Assembly (NCBI RefSeq): GCF_037126465.1
Contig: NC_088201.1
Coordinates: 66,052,879 to 66,116,878, forward strand
Length of the DNA: 64,000 bases
Origin: Ornithodoros turicata
Lineage: Eukaryota; Arthropoda; Arachnida; Ixodida; Argasidae
Direction: 5' to 3'
The number at the start of each line of letters is the position of its first letter. The first letter of the stretch is position 1. This document shows, piece by piece, positions 56,501 to 64,000 of the stretch. A program made the translations under genes and the position numbers. The notes beneath the pieces were generated by a model. That model saw nothing but the letters and a program-made list of their open reading frames with translations. It ran no database searches and was not told the origin of the DNA.

Positions 56501-57361
56501 CATGTTAATATATTCTGTAACGTGTTATGTATATATGTTATGTTATAATATCTCGCCCCACGTCTATTTCAGAAAACGTTCTCTGTAGTCCTGATGGCAG
56601 TTGCCGACAGCCGATACAAGTTTGTCTTCATAGATGTAGGTGCATCGGGATGCACAAGTGATGGGGGTGTCCTCAAAAATTCTGCTTTTGGATAGCGGTT
56701 GGACACCAACACTCTTGGATTGCCTGGGCCAACTTTCCTGCCCGGCACAACAACATTAACAGAACACGTCTTCGTTGGGGACGAAGCCTTTCAATTGCGG
56801 AAAGACTTGATGAGGCCCTTCCCCGGGAAATCCAGTAGTGAGGTCACCACCATCTTCAACTACAGGTTGAGTCGAGCAAGATACACCCAGTATATTTTTG
56901 GCCTTGTTGCTTTCATATTATTGAAACCAGAATCATCGTCATTACAGCCAAAAATAATGCAACATTATAAGCATATATCAAAATACCATACTTTTTCACC
57001 CTTTACAGACGTTGTGTGGAGAATGCATTCGGGATACTCGTGGCACGGTTTGAGGATATTTAGATCACCTCTCAAACTGGACCCGAGCAACGTTGACAAT
57101 GTTGTGAAAGCTTCTTGTATGCTGCACAACTTTTTGTGCACACACATTGGATCTGAGACTTTGTACTGCCCTCTTGACCTGGTGGACAGTGAAGACAGAG
57201 CGGGGAACTTCTGTGAAGGCAGGTGGCGCCAAGAAATGCAGCGGAGCTCGAGCGTATCCGAGCTGGAATCGTCCCATGCCCGCAACAGTAGCAGTGCTGC
57301 GGTTGCCCTCCGAAACACTATAGCCGCGTACCTGATGACTGAGGAAGGCTCTGTGCCATAG
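53546..57361 (+). pseudogene. Harbinger DDE transposase, 6 exons, disabled
   Basis: Exons: 53546-53594 plus 54949-55031 (exon 1, split by a MITE), 55093-55256, 55344-55473, 55611-55754, 56573-56880 and 57009-57361. Phases agree throughout, and the ancestral length would be 409 residues, normal for the family. Conserved parts: SSWVRPVRRNRKDESEYF, ELFFKFYRMTPELFDQL, then the DDE residues in VGAVDGKHI, TSDGGV and CVENAFGILVARF, and an ASCMLHNFL helix. In the element it cuts and joins the transposon ends. Four lesions: the MITE in exon 1, TAG at 56693-56695, the exon 5 donor changed from GT to AT (56881), and one extra base near 57052. All three catalytic residues are kept, so inactivation is recent. 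Confidence 0.92.
53595..54945. mobile_element. PIF/Harbinger-type MITE in transposase exon 1, 1,351 bp
   Basis: Ends GGGCCGGGTCCCATAGC and (reversed) AGGCGGGGTCCCATAGC. TAA flanks both sides (53592-53594 and 54946-54948), and removing the element plus one TAA restores the exon 1 reading frame. Both ends are dense in GCAGCAGC / GCTGCTGC words. No coding domain recognised in its interior, which is otherwise A/T-rich sequence of about 900 bp. Confidence 0.85.
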
Positions 57362-57464
57362 CAGTGGAAAATACCCGGTGTACGAAATGGACCCCAGCAT
57401 TAAAGCTGTTTTTGAATGTGGCAATTTGAGCATGGTTTCTCAACCTAGTAGAAGGAATCCCCGA

Positions 57465-57555
57465 AATGGGTTCATGAAACCTAGGGCTCTTCGGGTGGAG
57501 GAGCGCTGCACTTTCCTCCACTCGTTTGAGCCTAGGCTTATTCATGAACTCGGCT
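57465..57555. repeat. Small inverted repeat behind the transposase
   Basis: GGTTCATGAAACCTAGG near 57469 and its near-complement CCTAGGCTTATTCATGAAC near 57532 face each other across about 45 bp. It may be a tiny MITE or a terminator-side structure in the Harbinger element. Confidence 0.4.
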
Positions 57556-57639
57556 GTATGACTAAAATGGAAATTGAAAATGCAGAGAGAGTGGCTTTTA
57601 AAATCTTATAATTTATTGCTACACAATAAATTCACTGGG

Positions 57640-58801
57640 TTAGCTGTTTTGCTGGCTTGAATATGACACCGCTAATCTCAGGAGGTCGACCTGCATTCGC
57701 CCTCTGAGATGTGCTGGACACTTTCTTAAATGGTCAGCCATCACGTGCCCAAAATACTCCTCCGCATCCGGCTTATGCGTCAAAAGCATATCAAGGCGTT
57801 CAATTTCCCTGTCATATGGCTTGCGACGCTTTTTTGTCACTGGTGTGCGAGATGCACAGGTTACAAGCGAAGGGTCGGTTGTGATGTGTGGTTCATTCCG
57901 TCTTTGTGGCTGCATCCCCACTAACTCATCAATGTCATCGTCGTCTTGGCTTTCATTATACGAATACATGTCCCTGAATATTGTCTCAGCAGCAGACACA
58001 GAAGAGCTGGAATCGGGGGTCATCTGTGGCTGTGTGAAGTCCAGCTGCAGTGTCTGTGCTTCTGGGGCTGGACAATTTCCGCTGCCTCTGAAACGTAAAA
58101 TTACTGAGATGCATAAAATTTTAGTTAGTAGTGCAATGGCCATGCAGTGAGCAATAGTATTCAGAGTTCCCGCTGTTGTTTACTTTCTGCAAAAACTATT
58201 TTTCTGCTATTTCACAGCACACGATAAAACTAGCTCAGAACAAAGGCAATTCATAATGCACATCAAGAACTGGATGGAATGCAGCAGAAATATGTGTAAT
58301 ATGTACTAAAAAACTTGTTCGTTGAACACTGCCACTGTTCAAATATTGGCTGCCACCAAAGTGAGTGACAGGTGAGCTACTAACCTTCGGAGTTCTACAG
58401 AATCTTTCAAAAATAACAAGGTTTTGAAAAATGGCCATGTGATGGCCACTGCATCGTCGGCACCGTCTCCACTGCGCCCGCTCGTTTTGAACGTCTTAAA
58501 ATGGCGCTTGAAGGTATCGCGGAGGCCCTCCCACCGTTTGCGACAGTCATCAACTGAAAAATAAAATGAATTTTTTGTTCGAAAAATGGTATCGAATCGT
58601 AACAAAGGCAAAACATGCATAACACCAGCAGCACTTACCGGGGACCTCCAGCACAGCGGCTACCTCATTCCAGAGGTGATGCTTTAACGTTGCGTTTTTA
58701 TACCGCGCCGAACACACTTCCCACAGTGGCTTCCGCTTTTCCATCTCGTGAATAAGTTTTTCGTTGAATTCGAGTTTCGCAGATTTGCGAACAGGAGCCA
58801 T
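57640..58801 (-). CDS. Harbinger MADF/BESS DNA-binding partner protein
   Basis: Three exons on the - strand: 58639-58801, 58385-58553 and 57640-58087, each with GT-AG borders and matching phases, total 780 nt for 259 residues and a stop. No stop or shift interrupts it. Residues 1-110 form a MADF (Myb/SANT-like) domain: KLIHEMEKRKPLWEV near the start, VDDCRKRWEGLRDTFKRHF across the exon 1-2 border and WPFFKTLLFLKD at its end. The middle is acidic (SQDDDDIDELVG) with a basic KKRRKPYDRE patch. The C-terminus, EEYFGHVMADHLRKCP onward, resembles a BESS motif used for protein-protein contact. In Harbinger elements this protein is needed for nuclear import of the transposase and binding of the ends. 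Start chosen at the ATG giving MAPVRKSAKLEF. Confidence 0.85.
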
Positions 58802-59078
58802 GCTGTGGTCTGTCAACGTCAATGCATGGCCGGCACATGTGCTCTTGTTTATAAGCCGCCGCTGTTGCTATGGCTGCCATGATTCCCTTTCCGGTTGACC
58901 AATCATTGGCTGCCTGTCGGTTTTTCGGTTGACGACACTTCCCATTTCGGAGGAGAAATCTGGCGTGGCCAGATCGGGCCGAACTCGGTCCGGAATTCTG
59001 TCTTCCGAAAAAAGTTCGGTCCCGAATTCGGTTCGGAAAGAATTCGGACACTTTTCGGGCCATGCGGTTCACGCTTAA

Positions 59079-60006
59079 CCGGTCCTGCGGACCCAGCTGG
59101 TGCAGAGCGGCCCCAACGGCTTCTGAAGAAGCATCCACGAAGAGTGCGAGTGACGAGTCTGAGATGGGATGAGCCAAGTGTGAGCCGGAGGCGATGTCCT
59201 GCTTTATCTTCTCGAAAGCTTGTTCAGCGGATGGCATCCACTCGATGGTTTTGGACGGACCGCCAGGACCAGCAAGCAAATGACAGAGCGCCTTAATGGT
59301 GTGCGCGCAGTGGGGTACGAACCGGCGGTGAAAATTCACTAAGCCCAGAAATTCGCGAAGCTTCCGCCGTGTGGTGGGGCGGGGAAAGCGGTCAATGCCG
59401 TCAACCTGCTGGCGCAGAGGGGTGATGCCACAACAGTCAATGCGATGGCCGAGGAGAGTGAGGGAAGGAACACCGAGTTCCCACTTAGCAGGATTGATGA
59501 CTATGCCATGTTGGCGTAGACGCTGGAACAAGTGGCGAAGATGTTCGGCGTGTTCCTCGGGAGAGTAGAAGTAGCCACCAGAATATCGTCGAGGTATGCG
59601 AAACAATAAGGCAGACCGCGAAGGACCTCGTGAATGAATCACTGGAAAGTTTGAGCAGCGTTGTGGGGGCCGAAGGGCGTTCGAATGTATTCGAAGAGGC
59701 TGAACGGAGTCGTTATTGCGGTCCTCAGAATGTCACTGGGCTCCATGGGAATTCGGTGGTAAGTCTTGACTAGATCTTGGAAAAGTGTGAGGCGCCATGG
59801 AGGTTTGCGGCGAAGTCGTGAAGATGTGGTAAATGGTAACGGTCGGGTATGGTGACAGCACTGAGCGCCCGATAATTACCACATGATTACCAATCTCCCG
59901 GGTCCTTTTGGAGCACAATATGCAATGCAGAAGCCCATGGGCTGCTGGACGGACGAATGTACCCCAAGGCGAGGAGATGGTTGAACTCGCGACGAGCGAT
60001 CGCAAG
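59079..60006 (-). pseudogene. Host Ty3 relic: reverse transcriptase part
   Basis: From about 60006 the - strand encodes HLLALGYIRPSSSPWASALH, a [20 protein letters not shown] block, then, after shifts, EEHAEHLRHLFQRLRQHGIV, the RLRQHGIVINPAKWELGV segment, [20 protein letters not shown] and the start of RNase H at LALFVDASSEAVGAALHQL. The YxDD box is frameshifted. The upstream end is cut by the hAT element at 60007 and the downstream end by the Harbinger element. Confidence 0.82.
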
Positions 60007-61009
60007 CAGGACTGGGCAGGAATAGTCAAAATTTGTATTATAATACAAATACATAATACTTGCTAAAAAATGGTATTATAATACTAATACATAATACATT
60101 TTATTTTCAAGTATTATAATACATAATACTATTACTTCCCTGTATTACTCAAGTAATACTAGTAATACTTTTGTGCCGTGGCAGACAGTTATTAGAAAAG
60201 GAATCTCAGACATATTTCTGAAGCCACCGGTTCGGTCACCGCAGGTTTATTGCAGTTGATTGCACTTAAGAAGAAGCATCTTTTCAAATACGCCATCTTC
60301 TAACGATCGCCTGTTTGGTCTGAGTAGAAACTGCCGAGACGGTCAACCCGATGCAGAATTTATACCATGCGTAGCTGTAACAAGGAACACTGCATTCTAT
60401 GGAAGACATTGTGCCTGTGACTTAAACCAGGAACCAAGAGCACAGTGGTCAGGTTGTTCACATTTAGGCTACGTGCCTTCCTGGAACGACAAGTACTTTA
60501 CGGGTTAACCCTGGAGAGTCCAGGAAAAAAATGACAAAAGATCACGACGAAGTGACTAACTGACAGCTCTCAGGGCACTCTCTCGCGGGACGCAGGTGTG
60601 CGTGTCTATAATCCCCTTTTTTCTGCCTTACTTTCTGACGCACTGCCCTGGCTCCATTCTATGATATCACCCCCTAAGGCCTCCGGGTTGTTCACCCAGA
60701 GTGGAGAAGTTTCTCAGAAATTTGAGTCAGCCAGCTCCTGTAATCGTCCCTTTGTTGCACGTTGAAGTGTGATCCTCTGTTGGCAGAACTAGGTCGTGTT
60801 CGTAGGATTGGAATGGTACCGAAAGCATACACGTGCAAGAGTAAGACCCATCACCTCAGGCAGGACAGGTCATAAGTATTACGAGTTTTGCAGTAATACA
60901 ATGCAAGTAATACTCGAATTTTTTGTATTATAATACGTAATACAAATACTCTAAAGTATTACAGTAACGGTATTATAATACAATGTATTTGTAATGCTGC
61001 CCAGCCCTG
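60007..61009. mobile_element. Non-autonomous hAT element, 1,003 bp
   Basis: Ends CAGGACTGGGCAG and (reversed) CAGGGCTGGGCAG. The exact 8-bp duplication ATCGCAAG flanks it (59999-60006 and 61010-61017). Both ends are packed with GTATTATAATAC-type palindromes. The 650-bp centre has no recognisable coding region. It splits the host Ty3 relic between protease and reverse transcriptase. Confidence 0.95.
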
Positions 61010-61017
61010 ATCGCAAG

Positions 61018-61537
61018 GCAGCCAGGCGGTAGTCGGCGAGGTCTGGCATGCGCCGGGGGCCTTTGGTGAGGACGTGGTGCGTGGTGGTATGGAGAGGGGG
61101 TGCATCTGTAGGTTCAAATGGACGATGTCGGGGAAATCGTTAAGGATGTCACGGAACTGCACAGGTGCCGATGGGCGGTTACAGAAGGCGCACAGAGCCA
61201 GTGCGGTTACAGAAGGCACGAATTCCGAGGACAGACAGGCCAGTGCTGTTATCAATGAGACGGCGTCTCTTCACGTCGAACATCAAATCAAAGTGCCTGA
61301 GAAAGCACCGATGATGGCATCAGAGACGTCGGCTATGATGAAGATCCATTGAAAGTTCCAACGCAGGCCCAAGTCCAGGGTGAAGGGGTGCTCACCGAAA
61401 CATTTTATTGGTGAAGAATTTACAGCTTGCAATGAATGCTGAGAAGTGCTATGACAGTCCGAAGAATAGGGTGGAATAATACTGACTCCAGCGCCAGTGT
61501 CGATGAGAAAGCGAAAATGGTTGATTGTGTCGTTGAC
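61018..61537 (-). pseudogene. Host Ty3 relic: protease part
   Basis: On the - strand HFRFLIDTGAGVSIIPP holds an intact aspartic protease DTG box, followed by SQHSLQAVNSSPI, TLDLGLRWNFQWIFIIADV and the DAIIGA motif. A base is lost near 61300 and the frame moves on through RRRLIDNSTGLSV. The left border is the hAT element ending at 61009 and the right border the hAT-like element starting at 61546. Confidence 0.82.
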
Positions 61538-61545
61538 GTAAAAAG

Positions 61546-62463
61546 CATAGTTCGAGGTAACTCGTTACAAGTAACTCATTACTGTAACTAAGTTCCTTTT
61601 TTTGGTAACCTGTAACTTAACTCGGTACTTTTGCGCCGTGGTAACTTTCAGAGGAACTCCTTCCTTTTTTAGGTAACTTTGCCAAAGTAACTTAAGTTAA
61701 GTTCCAAGTTACTTTTAACTCGATTTTCACTCACGTCCACATATTTTCTTGCTTTCTCTCCGGTTCCTTCATGGCATTTTTTTTTTTTTTGCCATAAAAC
61801 GTGATATACAATCAATTACAGTATTTTATTCAGGAAGTAAGAACCGCTGCCATGAAGCTGAACCATTGTGCGCCCACAGGGAGTAAGATGCAAAGCGTTC
61901 GAATAGACCTCTACCGGAGAAACGTCATCATGACATAGACAGACTGAAACCGAAACAAATCGGAAGGAGAGGGCTGGGTTCCACGAACGGGCTTTTGTTC
62001 GCTGCCTCCCATTGAAAGAAAAGTAGGACCGAGGGTCGCGTCCCTTTAAGGGACCATATCGCAATCCCCTCTAGACCGTGGCTCTTGGACGCGACCTTGT
62101 TCACCTCTAGCTTCGAGCGTAGTTCAATTCTACCAAAGTTTGGCGCTGTCGAACACTATGACGTCATTTGTTTACAAACAGGGAGAGGTCTATTGTTGGA
62201 CATAAACGAAAACGATCTAAGCGTGTTGCTCTCCTCCGCAGGCAACTCAAGGTCTAACTCAACTGCTCACACGCGCTGCACCTGCGTAATGCTATTTTGT
62301 GTCCGAAGTAACTTGGAAGTAACTCGTTCTCTATTTTTAAGTAACTCAGTAACTGCGAGTTACATTTCAGGCTGAAGAACTTCGTTATTAACTTAGTTAC
62401 ATTTTGCACACGGTAACTTAACTTGTAACGCGTTCTTTTTGACAGGTAACTTCTCAATCTATG
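61546..62463 (+). mobile_element. hAT-like element (family copy 2), 918 bp
   Basis: Ends CATAGTTCGAGG and (reversed) CATAGATTGAGA with many GTAACT / AGTTAC words inside. The flanks GTAAAAAG (61538-61545) and GTAGAAAG (62464-62471) agree at 7 of 8 bases. The left part is homologous to 37806-38165. A TA-flanked MITE (61906-62190) is nested in it. It has no transposase. Confidence 0.8.
61906..62190. mobile_element. TA-flanked MITE nested in the hAT-like element, 285 bp
   Basis: Ends GACCTCTACC and (reversed) GACCTCTCCC with TA on both sides (61904-61905 and 62191-62192). The related copy at 37806-38165 lacks this block: there GCGTTCGA runs almost directly into TTGTTGGACATAAACGAAA, an empty site. 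TA targeting suggests Tc1/mariner. Confidence 0.85.
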
Positions 62464-62471
62464 GTAGAAAG

Positions 62472-62510
62472 AGGCGGCTGTTATCAGCGGCTGTTAAAAA
62501 AGCATTACGG
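62472..62510 (-). pseudogene. Host Ty3 relic: edge upstream of protease
   Basis: The - strand contains DNSRLF, a segment normally found just before the Ty3 protease, next to the hAT-like element. Upstream of about 62510 no gag can be recognised, so the host element is cut here. Confidence 0.4.
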
Positions 62511-63005
62511 AAACTTCATTATATGAACTGAGACCTTTCTGCAAATCGATATTTCACCCCCTCTTTATTTACCTCTTTGCTTACCTTTTCTTTTTGTTTG
62601 TTTTCCTCTTCTGCGTTCTCCTGGCTTTGTAGTTATAGTTTTTGTCGCTTTGATTGTTGTTCCGTTCGTTTACACTATTTGTGGATTTATCTGTGTCATA
62701 TTTGTTGACCTATGACTCCTTGGATCTGTATGTGACACGTCGCTGACTGCTCCAGGCCCTGTGCCACAAGCCTTCCGACTTAGACGTGTCTGTTTAGGTG
62801 TATGTTATTGTTTATGTTCCTGCTGTATTATTATTATCAGTATTATTCTTATTAGTGTGCTACTTTTTTTTTCAAACTAACACGTTGCATAACAGTTAGA
62901 GAAGGCAGTTGTGGGTGAACATGCCTGCTTTTTGGCCACGAATGAATGTTCGTTGCATACATAACCGAACCTTTAGTTATTCTTCCCTTTTTTAAATTTT
63001 CCAAG
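62511..63005. other. 3' end of intron 1
   Basis: T-rich and A/T-rich sequence without recognised elements. The last bases (TTTTTTAAATTTTCCAAG, ending 63005) form the splice acceptor before exon 2. Confidence 0.6.
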
Positions 63006-63213
63006 GTTGACTACGCAACTGGATCAACGTTTACGTACAGCGAGCTAGAAGACGTAGGTCATCGAGTGGGTGCTGGTCTTCAGAGGCTGGGATTCCAACC
63101 TGGACAGAGGACGGGTATCCACAGCGGTAACTCACACGACTGCCTCCTGGCAGTGCTCGGTACAATATTGGCCGGTGGAACCCTAGTCTTCGCAAAGGCA
63201 GCTCTCACACCGC
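63006..63213 (+). CDS. Acyl-CoA synthetase / luciferase-like enzyme, exon 2
   Basis: After the AG at 63004-63005 the frame opens with VDYATGSTFTYSELEDVGHR, then GAGLQRLGFQPGQRTGIHSG, HDCLLAVLGTILAGGTLVFA and KAALTPR. This is the N-terminal AMP-binding region: the V-D-x-x-T-G...T-Y-x-E-L opening, the G-x-x-P-G-Q-R loop, and the G-G/A-T-L-V-F-A strand. It ends at a GTATGT donor (63214-63219) in phase 1, 208 nt. Exon 1 ends in phase 0, which matches the first codon here. No stop or shift is present, so this is a live-looking host exon. The adenylation motif (SSGTTGLPKG type) and the catalytic lysine lie in later exons outside the window. Luciferase, 4CL-like or peroxisomal acyl-CoA synthetase roles cannot be told apart. 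Confidence 0.85.
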
Positions 63214-63219
63214 GTATGT

Positions 63220-64000
63220 AGTCTGTGTATCTCAGAGACCGTGTATCTGTGTATCTTCACGTATCACGCAGACGTAAGCGATGATATGCCAAGTGATATG
63301 AACACCTAGGTTCTCTTTTTAGTTGTGAAGGTGACAGTTTATGCACGATGTCCTACAAACTTAGCGCATTAGAGTCCTGCTGCGCTTGCGCCGTACGCAT
63401 TTCTTGCGTGAGCAACGAGATGGCGCCACAGGCGCCTCGGCTAGGCAAGCCTGTTCCAATAGTGACAAGCAAAGGGGTCTACTCAGCTGCCTAGTCAGGC
63501 GGCTTCGCGGGCGCGAGGTATTGGAACGCAGCCTCTGTTTACAAACATGTGACGCCACGAGAAGACTGGTTCGAGGTGATATCTTGCTGTGGAGGGCAAG
63601 AAGGGGGGGAAACGCGTCGGCTGATAGGCTGACGAAGCTGATAGTGCCGATCAGTATGCTTTGCGCGGCGACGTTACGTTATCAACGACGTAGGGGGCAC
63701 AGGTCGTCTACGGACCTGTTTCACGACGTTTGGGGGCATTCCGAACCGTATTCTGCAGCGCCATTTGTGGTCGTGTAGCCGGAGGTTTTTCCGTACATAG
63801 CGATGTATCACCTACGCTGCGGCTCTGAGAAATCGTGGCGCAAGGTTTTACACAAAACAGATGACGTTCCCGCTACGGCGGTAAGGCAGGGATCACGCCG
63901 GACACGACCGTCTAGTGATCCCACTTTTCATGCGGTACGTATCGGGTGCCGTATTTAGAGTGTACGCTTCGTCAGCAAAATGCGAGGAACAAACGTGCCG
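63220..64000. other. Intron 2 (partial)
   Basis: No further exon recognised up to the edge. A short inverted pair, GCCTGTTCCAATA at about 63449 and TATTGGAACGCAGCC at 63520-63534, resembles the GGCTGCGTTCC ends of the element at 23037 and may be a small relative. Confidence 0.45.

Larger units (their letters stand above)
53116..59075. mobile_element. PIF/Harbinger transposon with both genes, 5,960 bp
   Basis: The ends start AGGGTGAACCGCATGGCCCG and (reversed) AGCGTGAACCGCATGGCCCG. The 3-bp duplication TAA flanks both sides (53113-53115 and 59076-59078). It interrupts the RNase H of the host Ty3 relic in frame. Inside, a 6-exon DDE transposase gene (+) and a 3-exon MADF/BESS protein gene (-) face each other tail to tail, the classical two-gene Harbinger layout. 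Subterminal regions are rich in TTCGG / CCGAA words. A further MITE sits in transposase exon 1. Confidence 0.95.

Noticed and set aside
57378..57611. 77-codon frame after the Harbinger transposase
   Set aside because: Contains an inverted repeat in the coding span, has no domain, and overlaps the 3' region between two convergent genes.

Overview
The window is animal nuclear DNA with split genes, GT-AG introns and very dense transposable elements. The element mix (short-LTR Ty3 elements with a tRNA-Trp type primer site, RNase H-bearing I-group LINEs with TTG-rich tails, TTF-finger hAT transposases, PIF/Harbinger elements with a MADF partner gene) points to an arthropod, most likely an ixodid tick. 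The species call is inference; no database was searched.

Host gene. Two well-formed coding exons of an acyl-CoA synthetase / luciferase-like (AMP-binding) enzyme lie on the + strand. Exon 1 (29642-29764) carries the start codon. Exon 2 is 63006-63213. Intron 1 is 33,241 bp and holds most of the repeats described. Later exons lie beyond the right edge.

Left third (1-29 kb), upstream of that gene. It holds fold-back MITEs (120-588, 3570-3722, 4795-4947, 16627-16765), a LINE endonuclease scrap, a 3-copy 189-bp tandem repeat, and a decayed THAP-type transposase-like gene on the - strand (about 17.6 to 8.8 kb). A complete 4,178-bp Ty3/CsRn1-like retrotransposon (11708-15885, 129-bp LTRs, GCAC target duplication) splits that gene. 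A pogo-like MITE (22221-22931), a long-TIR element (23037-23813) and a near full-length I-group LINE (24872-28590, - strand) follow.

Middle (29.8-44.5 kb), inside intron 1. It holds a LINE C-terminal scrap, a hAT transposase relic (31.3-33.6 kb, itself carrying a LINE tail), a TTAA-flanked fold-back element with a second element nested in one arm, a 5-copy 197-bp tandem array, and a ~125-bp tandem array split by a hAT element with an exact 8-bp target duplication.

Right part (44.5-62.5 kb). This looks like one old Ty3 element on the - strand, broken into collinear pieces by at least five later insertions. From high to low coordinate these are: a hAT-like element (61546-62463, with a TA-flanked MITE inside), a hAT element (60007-61009), a PIF/Harbinger element (53116-59075), a second Ty3 element (49583-52612), and a 4.2-kb CACAGT-ended DNA element (44938-49148, carrying a Harbinger-type MITE). 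The Harbinger element still has both of its genes. Its MADF/BESS partner has an undamaged 259-codon coding sequence. Its DDE transposase is broken by a MITE in exon 1, a nonsense codon, a lost splice donor and a one-base insertion. For most of these insertions the target duplication and the restored frame can be read from the sequence.
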